Assembly: GCA_012931725.1 (NCBI GenBank)
Contig: CM022945.1
Span: 21,424,318-21,488,317 of the forward strand
Direction: 5' to 3'
DNA from: Litsea cubeba
Lineage: Eukaryota; Streptophyta; Magnoliopsida; Laurales; Lauraceae
DNA length: 64,000 nt
Shown: positions 22,201 to 31,551 of the stretch, one piece after another
Layout: the number at the start of each line of letters is the position of its first letter
How positions within the stretch are numbered: position 1 is the stretch's first letter
Made by a program: the position numbers and the translations under genes
The notes under the pieces: generated by a model
The model's input: only the letters and a program-made list of their open reading frames with translations
Told to the model about the DNA's origin: nothing
Databases searched by the model: none

Positions 22201-23200
22201 CCGGGCTATAAGCCAAGGATACTGGTGGCCATACATGCAAAAGGACGCACAGATGTACGCTATGAAGTGCGAAAAGTGCCAGAAATTCTCGCACAACCTC
22301 CATCAACCAGCACAGGATTTGAGCCCGCTCTCCAGTCCATGGCCATTTGCACAGTGGGGGCTGGACATCGTGGGTCCTCTCCACCGAGCTCCGGGGAATA
22401 AAAGGTGGCTGATAGTGGCCACCGACTATTTCACAAAGTGGATCGAGGCAGAAGCACTATCTTCCATCACAGAGCGGGACTCCAAGAACTTCGTATGGAA
22501 GAGCATCGTCACGAGGTTCGGTATCCCTCGTGTCTTGGTCTCGGACAACGGGACCCAATTTGACTCCAGCCTCTTCAAGAACTTTTGCAAGGAGCTCGGC
22601 ATAAGAAACCACTACTCGACTCCGGCATACCCCCAAAGCAATGGTCAGGCTGAAATCTCCAACAAGGTGGTCTTGGATGGGCTCAAGAAAAGACTTGATG
22701 GGGCCAAAGGAAGGTGGGTGGAAGAGCTACCCAGCGTGCTGTGGGCCTACAGGACCACTCCGCGACGCTCCACCTCAGAAACCCCTTTTTCCTTGGCATA
22801 CGGAATGGAAGCCGTGATCCCCCTTGAAATCGGTCTCCCGACCCTCAGATCTGAACTCTTCGACCAGGCCCAGAACGATAAAAACCTCACCCTGGGACTG
22901 GACCTGGCCGAAGAACGCAGAGAAGCCGCCTCCATCCGTTTAGCAGCCTATCAGCAACGATTGGCAAGGGGTTATAATCAAAAAGTGCGGGAAAGAAAGT
23001 TCTCCATCGGAGAGCTGGTCCTGAAGAAGGCACTGCCCGCAGATAAGGATCCGAATCAGGGCAAGTTGGCCCCAAACTGGCGCGGTCCGTTCAAGGTAGT
23101 CTCGACCGCGGGGCGGTCCGCATACAAGCTCGAAGATATGGACGGGAAACCGCTGCCGCGACCATGGAACGCATCGCATCTGAAGAAATTTTACTTTTGA
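19061..23200 (+). CDS. pol: Pol polyprotein (protease, RT, RNase H, archaeal-type RNase H, integrase), Tat lineage
   Basis: An open frame of 1379 codons that makes and integrates element DNA. In order: aspartic protease with DSGSS at about residue 131; reverse transcriptase at about 370-540 with the catalytic YIDD at 504-507; the usual Ty3 RNase H at about 630-770; a second RNase H with FVDGS (Asp 812), NNEAEYEAL and YSDSQL acidic positions; integrase with an HHCC zinc site (about 1032-1071) and a DD35E triad at Asp 1102, Asp 1162 and Glu 1198. The second, archaeal-type RNase H is diagnostic of the plant Tat group. There is no chromodomain. The frame opens directly after a TGA at 19058-19060, lacks an ATG start near its beginning and lies -1 relative to gag. 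Expression therefore needs frameshifting or splicing, or a single indel has separated an ancestral single frame. All catalytic residues are intact. Confidence 0.95.
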   Translation: MLPSQGPSRKARQGRAPKGVLQGGGQREQRPTSAPNEENHDSDGSERLISVIHLAPTKQSSSQARAEARRASHGKQVMSADLGPSPKKARKERPKIWFSDEDLKGVQLPHNDPLIMTLKLGSCKVQRILVDSGSSSEILYFDCFTRMGLTEEDLQEARTPLIGFSAKPVYPKGRVSLEVRVGGASVVADFLVVDTPSPYNAIVGRSWLHQLEAVPSSYHQKLKFPLERDGGVEVVTVNGDQQMAKRCMMAVVSGEEEPKQVHMAELEAELERVGRDPGEKSIEDLTEVRIDPSDPERYFLLGSQLAEQERSELLSFLLQSRDVFAWTPQEMPGVNPEVMSHRLNVDPQAKPVVQKARRSGIDQSAAVVEEVEKLLEASAIREVQYPKWLANTVVVKKKTGKWRVCVDFTDLNRACPKDCFPLPKIDQMIDATAGHERMSFLDAYRGYHQIPMYEPNQEKTAFITPRGTYCYKVMPFDLKNAGATYQRLVTKMFQEHLGKTVEVYIDDMVVKSTQSLNHLADLGQVFEVLRKFGLKLNASKCAFGVGSGKFLGSLVTRRGIEANPDQISAILGIQSPATTKQVQRLTGMAAALNRFISKSSDKCRPFFQLLRKNLRFEWTPECDSALQELKAYLASPPLLSTPKKGETLYLYLAVSSHAVSSVLVREDEGQQKPIYYTSKTFLDAETRYLPMEKLALALVSASRKLSHYFQAHKIVVITEHQLKSVFRKADFSGRISRWAVELGQYDIHYQPRTAIKAQILADFIVEFTPPSSAPSPLDPALGGKGQDGLVPETDYELSRDTSRDSAWKVFVDGSSTSRRAGVGIVLQSPEGLVIEQALTLDFRASNNEAEYEALLAGLNSAKVLGAQQLVIYSDSQLVTSQLTGDYQARDDRMAAYLALARKLLSQFPEAEIKQIGRDSNSHADALANLASAVEAGKKRTIEVGSLTSPSIELSPPRQVLCADLGPSWMDPIIAYLKDDQLPEDRAQAHKIRLRAARFWLSPEGKLYRKSFTGPYLQCVHPSRVEDFLYEIHEGICGSHIGGRSLAYRAISQGYWWPYMQKDAQMYAMKCEKCQKFSHNLHQPAQDLSPLSSPWPFAQWGLDIVGPLHRAPGNKRWLIVATDYFTKWIEAEALSSITERDSKNFVWKSIVTRFGIPRVLVSDNGTQFDSSLFKNFCKELGIRNHYSTPAYPQSNGQAEISNKVVLDGLKKRLDGAKGRWVEELPSVLWAYRTTPRRSTSETPFSLAYGMEAVIPLEIGLPTLRSELFDQAQNDKNLTLGLDLAEERREAASIRLAAYQQRLARGYNQKVRERKFSIGELVLKKALPADKDPNQGKLAPNWRGPFKVVSTAGRSAYKLEDMDGKPLPRPWNASHLKKFYF

Positions 23201-23289
23201 ATGTATCCCGTTTACGCAAAATCAATGAAGTTCATTTTCTCTCAAGAAAAAGTCTTGTCTGTGTTCTAAATCAACAACGACGACTCCCC

Positions 23290-23505
23290 AGCACGGCCCC
23301 TGGTGACGAGCCAGCGGGACATCTCCATCTCGTGCGCATCCCGGCTACGCGCCAGATTGCCAGCACGGCCCCTGGTGACGAGCCAGGGGGACATCTCCAT
23401 TTCGTGCGCATCTCGGCTACGCGCCAGATAGCCAGCACGGCCCCTGGTGACGAGCCAGGGGGACTCCTCCAATTCGTGCGCATCTCGGCTACGTGCCAGA
23501 TAGCC
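23290..23505 (+). repeat. three tandem 72-bp repeats downstream of pol
   Basis: Units start with AGCACGGCCCCTGGTGACGA at 23290, 23362 and 23434 and continue through TCGTGCGCATCYCGGCTACG. They are 90% or more identical. They explain the repeated frames on both strands here and are non-coding. Short tandem arrays in the pol-to-LTR region are a known feature of Tat/Ogre-type elements. Confidence 0.93.
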
Positions 23506-23833
23506 CGCACGCCAGGACCAACGCACTGAATGATCCCTAAAGCACTCCCCGAGCTCATATACTATCACCCAGTGGAGAAACGCTTGGATCAAACCTGCAT
23601 CGCATCCCATTCAAAGGACCACGGCCTATCAGCATGGATAACCGACCGCGGGTTCCCAAGGGATGAAAGTCCAAAACACAACGCCGAAGTCAGACACTTA
23701 GCACATTCTAAACATTCCAAACAAAAGAGTACGAAATAGGAAAAAACAAAAGGTTCCTTCTCCATTAATTTCAAAAGTTTTCTACATGAGCAGCAAGAAA
23801 GGAAAAGCTACAAAAGGAAGCATATAAAGAGCC
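23506..23833. other. spacer between pol repeats and the antisense gene
   Basis: No coding region is supported on either strand. It presumably holds the 3' UTR and polyadenylation region of the antisense gene, but no canonical AATAAA was recognised on the minus strand. Confidence 0.4.
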
Positions 23834-25947
23834 TCAAGCAGCAGGGGGCAGGGCGTTAGGATCTGCAGGAGGAGTCGCGGCAATTGGAGGAACTTCGGAG
23901 GAGGCGACGGCCGAAGTCGTAGCAACGATAGGAACTTCAGTCGACAGGGCGGCCTCTGGTCCGGGCGCGGCTGAAAGATCCCCCTCGGGATTCGCCGCGG
24001 GGGTCGGGTCGGCCTCGGGGCAAGGGAACTCGTCTGGGCTCACGTATGCAGGGTGATCCCTAGGGACCCCCGCCTTCGCGAGCGCCGCCATCCAGCCCAT
24101 CTCCCAGGACGAAGCCCTTATATCGTCGACCTGCGCCGAGTACTCCTCACCCGCCACGTCGACGCCGTCCTGGAAGGCCGTAGCAACCTCGGCCTGAACC
24201 CGGTGCTCGAGCTCGGCTTTCTGCCTTTCCAAGCCCGCGATCCTCCTCTCCAGTTCAGCCTCCCTCCTCTTCGTCTTGTCGAACTCGGAGAAGAGGGCTT
24301 GGTGAGTCTCTTCGTACTCCTTCTCCCTCACCTTGCCATCCTCCAGGGCCTTCCTGTACTGATCACAGTTGGCTTGCATCCTCCTGAGCTCGTCATGGCA
24401 TTTCTGGACCCTGGACACTGAGACCTGGGCCATCTGCACAATCTGCAAATAAAATCACCAAGTCAGGGGAAATTATGACTAACAGATGAAAGGAAGAAGA
24501 CCAAGAAAAGTTTAGAAAAAACTTACGCTCAGGCCCGCCTTCATCTGCGATGCCAGGAGAGAGATGTCATCCAGCTCATCGTGCTTCTCCATGTCCCGGG
24601 GCAGGGCGCAAGCGCTGCCGAGACTGGCAACCACGAGAGGCCCTCCAGAGAGGCGGTCTTCGACCGTCATCGGCCTCCCCTGCTGCAGCATGAAGCTCGG
24701 CCTCCAAAGGGCGGGAGTAGCCCGCGTTGACATGCCACTTGAGGACTCCCCCGCGGAGCCCTCGACTCTGGCCCTCTTTCTTGCCAAATCCTCGCCCCGC
24801 GACGCCGGGGAAGGCGCCACCGCGGATGTGCTAGGCCCGGCAGCGTGGTGCGGCGGCAGTGTCGGCAAGGGAGGAGGTGCCGAGGACGATGAAGGCGCGC
24901 TCGAGGAAGGAGGCGCGCGAGAAGAGGAAGCCGCGCCGCGGCCTCGCCCCCCAGCGGGCTGGGCCCTGAGGTCCTTGAAGACCGGCTTCGGGCGGGCCCC
25001 GTCCATCTCACCTTCCGGTTCGCTCTCCGAGGATAAGTTGACCCTTCCGATCGTCTCGGCGTCGTCTTCAGACCCCGATGCCGATGCCTCGGAGTTTGAC
25101 GCGGTTCGATCCCCGGAGTGAGGCGCACTCCCTCCTTCGTCTACCTCCGCCGCGGCCTGGGAGCGGTGGGCAGTGTGCTTCTTGCCCCGATAGCCTCGAT
25201 ACCTGGGTTCGTACCCAAGCAACCTCCACGCCGATCTATCTCCGTGGCCGTGGTAATTCTCCAAGGCGCGGATCCAAGCCTTGTTCAGCTTCCAGCCGTC
25301 CCGGGAAGCAGCCGCTCTCCTCTGACGAACACCTGCGGGGCAAACGAAAGGCATCAGTCCGGCAGTACGGAAAAGCGAAAAAGGTCGAAAAGCACATTGG
25401 GGCTGTAATTACTTGGAGGGGTGCCGTAGTGGCGAGGAATCCTGAAGTGTCTTTCCGCGATGGACTCGTCATCGCTGAACTCCCAGCCACCCGTGACCAT
25501 CAAGCGGTCGTCTCCAGCGTATTTATTGGAATCCTCCAGGGCTTGCACAAACGGCCTCCTACCCGGCTTGATGCGGAGGTAGTACATGTCCTTCCCGGAC
25601 TTGCAGATATCGTAGGTATCCTCGATATCATGAACGCCGAGACCAATGCCCAGGATCGCGTTAAGGGCATCCGTGCCCATTATGATCTTGAAGCTGTTGG
25701 GCATCAGCTGGCAGGGACATAGGTTCCATGCCCTAAGGCACTCCCTGAGCAGAGGGCGGAGGGGAAACCTAACCCCGCCCTCGATTACGGCAACTAAAGG
25801 AAACGGCATCCAGCCATTGTAGAAATCTCCAAGGATATCGGCGACCAGTGGGGCCGCCATAACCTGAACCCCCTCGGGGATATTGTATCTGGCCCTGAGA
25901 TCGGCCAATCCCCTCTCAGACTCTATCCAGTGACTAAAGATGCCCAT
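23834..25947 (-). CDS. antisense spliced gene of the Tat element (putative gypsy-type transposon protein)
   Basis: Minus-strand gene of three coding exons: 25947-25413, 25332-24527 and 24442-23834. The introns are 80 and 84 bp with GTAATT/GCAG and GTAAGT/GCAG borders. Phases agree at both junctions, giving an uninterrupted 649-residue protein. Exon 1 (residues 1-178) contains a globular region resembling the Pfam family called putative gypsy type transposon (PF04195), with a FPLRPLLRECLRAW then CQLMPNSFKIIMG pattern. Exon 2 (179-447) begins with a basic RQRRAAASRDGWKLNKAW segment and becomes Ser/Ala/Pro/Glu-rich, probably disordered. Exon 3 (448-649) is a strong coiled coil (about 455-565) with an Ala/Pro/Glu tail. 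It lies opposite to gag-pol, before the 3' LTR. Antisense extra ORFs are known from Tat elements such as Grande; their function is unknown and I do not assign one. Confidence 0.85.
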
Positions 25948-25963
25948 CTCACAGGGGTGAACG

Positions 25964-26112
25964 CTGAAATGAAGGGGGAAAATTCGCTAAAACAGGCGAA
26001 AGGAAACCCTAGACAGAGGCTAAAAGATAGAACTGGAACTTAGAGAACAGATTGAAATCGAACGAAACGGCAAAGAACAGAAAAGAACAGAGAGAAGAAG
26101 AAAGAGACTTAC
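25964..26112 (-). other. probable 5' UTR intron of the antisense gene
   Basis: On the minus strand a strong donor (GTAAGT at 26112-26107) is followed 149 bp later by a pyrimidine-rich acceptor (CCCTTCATTTCAG ending at 25964), 16 bp before the start codon. Removing it leaves a short leader ahead of the ATG at 25947. Inferred from the splice signals only. Confidence 0.55.
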
Positions 26113-26284
26113 GGAAGGAAAGGAAGCGCAACGGGATCCTGGCGGCACCTCTTTCAGGATCCACGAGACCTCTGCTGCAGCTTCCTTCGATTCGACAGAA
26201 ACAGAGGAGGAAGAAAGCGAAAAGGAAGAAAGAAGCAAAAAGAGATGGAATGCGAGTAAAGGGGGAAGAAGAAAGGACGACCCC

Positions 26285-26293
26285 CTATTTATA
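26285..26293 (-). promoter_or_regulatory. TATA box of the antisense gene
   Basis: TATAAATAG read on the minus strand, about 340 bp upstream of the antisense start codon and ahead of the putative UTR intron donor. It lies between the antisense gene and the 3' LTR, separate from the LTR promoter. Confidence 0.65.
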
Positions 26294-26642
26294 AGCGAAA
26301 AATTGGGCGCCTAATCATGGCGCCTCTTCGAATTTCAAAAAGGGCGCGTCTTTTCACTGCACGCGCCGCCGCGAAACGACGGGCCAACCAAGCAAAGAAG
26401 GACGCGTGGAAGCGTCAGCTCGATTCCCGAGCGCCATTTAATGCCTCGGGTACGGAGGCGACAGCGGATAAGAGTAAAGGCCCCAACCGCCAAAATGGCG
26501 GTAGAATCCCAAGAGGCAGGAGGCGTTTGAGCTTCCCCGAGCCTGAGAGCGGATTCATCGGAGTACCGCGCCACGTTGCATCTCGGCAAGACCTACTCAG
26601 CTCCCGACCTCAAAGAGTTGTGATACCCTTAAGAGCTCGGAA

Positions 26643-26656
26643 GACTGGGGGGCAAT
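26643..26656 (+). promoter_or_regulatory. polypurine tract
   Basis: GACTGGGGGGCAAT directly abuts the 3' LTR. The G-run is the expected plus-strand primer position. The tract is short and mixed, as often seen in Tat elements. Confidence 0.75.
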
Positions 26657-27390
26657 TGTGTGGGGGTATTTTTAGTAAGCCGAGACCAACGCTAATATGC
26701 CCTCACAGATAGAGTGATAATGCCACCTCTAGCCGGGGAGGACTGCGGCTACAGGATCGCGGCATTTGCCGCGGTGGGAGTTCCCGCAGTCAGATCCGGC
26801 CGACTGCGGCACTGAGGCCCGGCAGTGCAGATGATTGACGGGTTGATGGGACCAGCGACGGGACAGCGGCGCATGCCAAGGCATGTCCTGCAGCTTATCA
26901 TTACTGACAAACGGCGCGTACGGGACACGTGCGCCCCCAGGGCATGGCTCCAGGCCAGGCCTGATGGGACCTGGCCCAAAAGTCAGCACCGCCGCCTGAC
27001 CCAGCAAGCCTAGCATTTAATGAAGCATGGGCCGGCATTTAATGCATTATGGGCTGAATGGACGTAGCCACTCGAGTGGCCGGCCCAGTCTTGGAACTCG
27101 CCCACAAAGGTCAACCCCATCGCCTATAAATAGCATATCCACTTCCATCCGAAGGTACGCAACCCATTATACACACTATCCCTCTGCAATTTCCTCTCCT
27201 TCTCCCTGCTCGTTCATTGCACTAACTTAAGCATCGGAGAGCCTTGCGCTGCCTGCAGCCAGGGTCCTTTGACGCTTCTTCCCTCTCTTCCTTTTCAGGT
27301 CCAGTCGGAGCCACATCAAACTTCATCCAAATCATCCGAGTCAGGGACCCTAATCCCTGCATTAAAGTCCTTAATTTTTAGGCACTTACA
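26657..27390 (+). repeat. 3' LTR of the Tat-lineage retrotransposon
   Basis: TGTGTGGGGG...CACTTACA, 734 bp. It differs from the 5' LTR at four bases and is followed by the AGTAT duplication at 27391-27395. The 5' part also lies upstream of the antisense TATA box. Confidence 0.97.
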
Positions 27391-27395
27391 AGTAT

Positions 27396-27954
27396 ACTAT
27401 CGAAAAGACCACTCTCTCTTTGTACGTGCGTAAATGCCTAACACGACCAGTCCTGTGTGACTGTGTCCGTGTTCCTGGAAGGCCAGTCACTTTTTAATTG
27501 GGGTTTGTTGTTGGACCCAATGAGGCTCATTCAACGCAAATACCCAGGTGCAGATGGCTGGATTTCTGCGTGAGTGATCCGAGGAATTCTAAAAATTTCA
27601 TCGTTTTGTTTGGATCTTTATAAACTTATTGCAACTGTACAGTTCTATGCCATAATTAATTTTAAATGAACAAAGTAGCCTGTAATGAGATGTACAGTAC
27701 GGGTAAGAACTCCAACTTCCAAATGGGACGCAGAAGTGCACTACTCAAATTGATGACCTTTGGATTAAAAGCTAGTTTATTTTTTAGGAATTTCGATCCC
27801 ATGAATGCTCAGCTTGCATCGTAAGACTCATTTTATTTTATTTTATTTTTCCCTCTCTTGTTGGGATCCAAGAGAGCACCTGTAAATATCGAGATAAAAA
27901 GCCCACACACATGAAAAGAGCAATATACCAAGGGCTTTGCACTTCACTCTAATA
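27396..27954. other. no gene seen
   Basis: AT-rich intergenic sequence flanking the retrotransposon. No open frame of coding character. Confidence 0.5.
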
Positions 27955-28856
27955 CTAGAAAGTGGGATTTATCCTCCCACGGGGATTTTGAAAACTGGAC
28001 ACTCCAAGTAATCGATCTTTTTAGCATCCAGCTTGCTTGTATAATCCATTCTAATCAGATTATTTGAACTATTCACATCTTGTCCATTTTCATGGTCAAT
28101 GAAAAAAATACACATTCAGAAAATAAGTATCATGCAAAGAAGAATGTTAAGATATATATCAGAAATATTCATATGCATTCATCCCTCACCATATTATGGT
28201 AAGAGACAACATCGTATGATTGACTTTATAACACATCCGAATCATCCACACACATAGAACCCCCTTAAGTATACTAGACTCATTGATTTTTCACCTATCC
28301 AAATGGATTAGACCGATGGATTGAGGGTCAAATTTTTTCCTTTAATATAAAATTATTAAATTTGTGGGCCATAGATGAAGGGGTTAGAGGCATGGAATTG
28401 ACCCCAAATTTGATATATGGTCTCATCCAAGTTGTCTCTTCTCATCCCCCATAAGTCTCATGATCAGTGGGTCCTTAGGTGGGTCGCGTTAAGTTTGTCT
28501 CTCACCATATGGTGAGGGAAGGATGCATAGGAGTATCCCCCGATATATATATATATATATATGGTAAAACTAAATAAGATATAATCATAAATGAGTGCAT
28601 TTGGAAGCATTTAGGGTAGCACGAATAAGTGATAAATTAATAGAGACTTGAAAGTGTGATTTATATTCCCACTTGGATCTCGAAACTTGGACACCCCAAG
28701 TAATCGATCAATTTAGTAGTACCTAGCTCGCTTGTATAATCCATTCCAATCGGATGATTTGAACTCTATTCATATCTTGTCCATTTTCATAGTCAATGAA
28801 AAAAAGAAAAAAAACATTCAGAAAATGAGTATAGTGCAGATAAGAATGTGTTAGAT
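27955..28856 (+). repeat. dispersed direct duplication of about 200 bp flanking a MITE
   Basis: A block at about 27955-28155 (CCAAGTAATCGATC, CTTGTATAATCCATTC, TCTTGTCCATTTTCAT, ATTCAGAAAAT) recurs at about 28648-28856 in the same order with moderate divergence. The MITE at 28165-28536 lies between the copies. Confidence 0.8.
28165..28536. mobile_element. MITE with imperfect TIRs (CCCTCACCATATGGTGAG core)
   Basis: The left arm ATATTCATATGCATTCATCC continues into CCTCACCATATTATGGTAAG. The right arm is its inverse, with GGTGAGGGAAGGATGCATAG and a terminal GAGTAT. Each arm also contains a small CACCATATGGTG palindrome. It has no coding capacity. A shorter relative sits at 46229-46375. Confidence 0.75.
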
Positions 28857-29231
28857 AAAAAAAAATATAATAAATGAATAGCTTTGATTGGATGGATCAA
28901 TTAAGTCGTGGGTTACGCTCTCCTCAAAACAATAAATGCCCCCACACTAGATTGTTGTCTTCAAAGATGTCCAATATGAAGAGAACCTTCCACGGTAAGA
29001 TATAGGCCCACAAAGTCCAATCCACTCCATTAGTAGTCTGACTCAGTTCAATAAAACATAGAGTCAACTCCTATGTTGAGCAGCGTGCCTTTCACAAATA
29101 AACGTTCTAAGTTGAATTTATTTGAACTCTTAGCGAACCACTTATTGATAGTGGTAATACATCTTCCTTTCCATAAAGATGGCCAAGGATCAATCCCGAT
29201 GGCCAAGGACCAATCCCCTGATTATTGCTTT

Positions 29232-29900
29232 AGGGTCCCGTTTGGATGTTTACATGATAAAATATTTACAGATTTAAATGTTGTAAGAATAAAATATTAT
29301 ATAATAGAATAATGTAATATTGTAATATTACAATATTTTTGTTGTTTGGCGATTTTTGAAGAATTTTAAAGATTTTAAATTGGGTTGTTTGGAATGTGCT
29401 ATGATTAAAGTAAATTACATTATTAGAATAATTCTTTATTAAATATTTTAATTTAAATGTAATTTACCACATCTAGCTAAAAACGTAGTGTGGTAAAGTA
29501 AAGTTCAACTGTCATGTTTTTACCTTAAGTTACATTTCTTTTATCATATAAAACTATGGTAAAGTATAGTAAAGTAAAGTCAATACAAAAAACAACTACT
29601 TTACAACTCTCTCTCTCACTTTGTTTTACCACATACTTCATCCCACCTTACTTTACCTCACATTTACTATAATATGACATCAATCTTTATTTTACTTTAC
29701 CATACCTGTAAACAAGTCACTTTTATTTACCATATAAAACTACGATAAAATGTGATAAAGTAAAGTTAAATAAAAAGAAGCTACTTTACCATTCAATCCC
29801 ACTTTACTTTACCAAATATTTTATCCCACTTTTACTTTACCGTGTTGTGAGATTTATTTTTACTTTACTTTATCATATGTGTAAACAAACACATCATGAT
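29232..29900. repeat. AT-rich repeat built from TTTACTTTACC / GGTAAAGTAAAG words
   Basis: The block opens with TAGGGTCCCGTTTGGATG, a common border word of plant MITEs. It is filled with both orientations of a TTTACCATA-AAACTA / TACTTTACC motif, so parts can fold back. Borders are uncertain and nothing is coding. Confidence 0.5.
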
Positions 29901-30056
29901 GGATTTGGTGAACTAAAAGTCTTTTACTTTACTCTACCACTTTGCAATCATTATTTTGAAAGATTCTTATCTCACATCATGATGGATTTGGTGAACTAAA
30001 AGTCTTTTATTTTACTCTACCACTTTGCAATCGTTATTTTGAAAGATTCTTATCTT
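29891..30056 (+). repeat. tandem duplication, two copies of 83 bp
   Basis: ACATCATGATGGATTTGGTG begins at 29891 and at 29974. The copies are almost identical. Confidence 0.9.
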
Positions 30057-30059
30057 GTA

Positions 30060-31229
30060 GAAATTTTTCTACAGGGAGCCCTGTAGGAGAAAATATTGAG
30101 TTTTTTGAAAGAAAAGAATATTTTCTTCAAGTTTCTCTTTGGTTACCAAACACACAAGATTCTTTTCTTTTCTTTAGGAAATGAAAGATTATATTCTATA
30201 AAATTTTACTTTCTTGTATTTTCTTATGCATACAAACAGGCCTATTATATTTGCGTAGAGATTTGGCTTTTAAAATTACATTCTCTGCCTAAAATGCCAA
30301 AAAAAAAAAAAGAAAAAAGAAAATGGCGAACAAAATAAATGTAATAAAAGAAAACTCATCTAAAAACAAGAGGAATTGAAAAGCAGTTTTGTCCTTGAGA
30401 CTTTTCTTACCTTTATAGTCTGTTTCCGAAATATATACCATATGTTTTATAGTCTTAATAGTTTGTTCTCGATTCTCGAATGCTTGTTATGTGAATCTCA
30501 ACATTTCATGCATACATTTAACTACTTCAGTTTTTATCTCCATCTCTCACTTTGATTTCATTACTGTGAAAACAGTTTTGCATGAATGAGAAGAAACGCG
30601 CGACTCCTGTGCTAAGTTTTTTTTAAAAAAAGGGCCTTGAGCTTTTGATTGGCAAGACACAAAGAAGAGAAGTAGACCCTTTTTTATTTTTTAATCTTAC
30701 GCTTCTTCGAGGGCAAGCGAACAAGAAAAAGTAAAACGAAAAGGTCAAAAGGCGGTGCCTTTTTTTGAAACGTGGCGAGACTACCATGATTCATAGCACA
30801 ACCCCAGAACATGTGTTGTATTCATTATAATTCACGTGGTTGACATTGAAATTTTAATTATAATAACAAGCTTCTTTTCTCTTTTCGAACTCACTGTGTC
30901 AGATCTTACATTACCATTATCATTTATGTCTTTAATTTTCTTGGTTTTCATGGAGTTTAATAGTTAAAAAAAGAAAAAGAAAAAAGAGAGAAACCTTTTT
31001 TTGAAAAACTTGACGCAGCCTGGAAACAAATTGGGTTGAGTGGACTCAGAGACTTGGGAGAGTCTTCACCAAGTAGAATCATCAAAGTTGATACAAGTAG
31101 ATATACATAAACAGGTTTTAGAAGCTCTTCGGCTCTTAGGTCTCGCTTTAAACAGTTGATACTAGTGAAGTTCCCAATATTATATGGACATCTTGTGGTG
31201 GAGATTAATTCATTGAAGGCTTTTTCTTG
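30060..31229. other. no gene seen
   Basis: Intergenic sequence with several short A and T runs. The open frame at 30096-30338 is Phe/Lys-rich and not convincing. Confidence 0.5.
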
Positions 31230-31551
31230 GGCACCTTCATCCTCTTTGGTCCCTTTAGGGGTTTCATTTTTTCTTTGATGAAGTCAAGGACTTGGCTTCC
31301 TCGCTTCATGTGGTGTTTAGAGTTGAGACATATTGGCAGATCGGATTAGGCTCTAGTGGATTCTTTGGCTAACTAGAGGTGGGATAGATCTTCGCCTTCT
31401 GTGGGGATTTGCCTCCGTAATTTTTGTTACTATTTTTTTCTCCCATCGGTATAAGGTGGATTTTATACCTTGGGAGGCGCAATCTTTTTGGTTGTGCTTT
31501 TGTTCTTTGCTCTCTTTAATGAAAATTTTGTTAACCGGAAAAAAAAAAGGA
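31230..31551 (+). mobile_element. possible truncated LINE 3' end
   Basis: The stretch ends with TTTTTGGTTGTGCTTTTGTT, a Leu/Ser-rich frame, then TTTAATGAAAATTTTGTTAA and an A-rich tail at about 31540-31551. This layout is common at the 3' ends of plant L1-type LINEs. No reverse transcriptase part is present, so this would be a short 5'-truncated copy. Confidence 0.35.

Larger units (their letters stand above)
16712..27390 (+). mobile_element. complete Ty3/Gypsy Tat-lineage LTR retrotransposon
   Basis: 10,679 bp from LTR to LTR. It has a perfect 5-bp target duplication, primer site, gag, pol with two RNase H domains, tandem repeats, an antisense gene with its own promoter, and a polypurine tract. 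Four differences in 734 bp of LTR give a divergence of about 0.0055. At 1.3e-8 substitutions per site per year this is about 0.2 million years; slower woody-plant rates would push it towards 1-2 million. It inserted three bases downstream of the proposed Helitron 3' end. Confidence 0.95.

Noticed and set aside
24053..25722. Plus-strand frames of 96-214 residues opposite the antisense gene
   Set aside because: Shadows of the spliced minus-strand gene. They have no start context or family similarity, and their composition follows the opposite strand.
16712..27390. Endogenous pararetrovirus or an envelope-bearing retrovirus
   Set aside because: It has LTRs, integrase and the Tat-type double RNase H, no movement protein and no envelope-like frame. 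The extra gene is antisense and coiled-coil.
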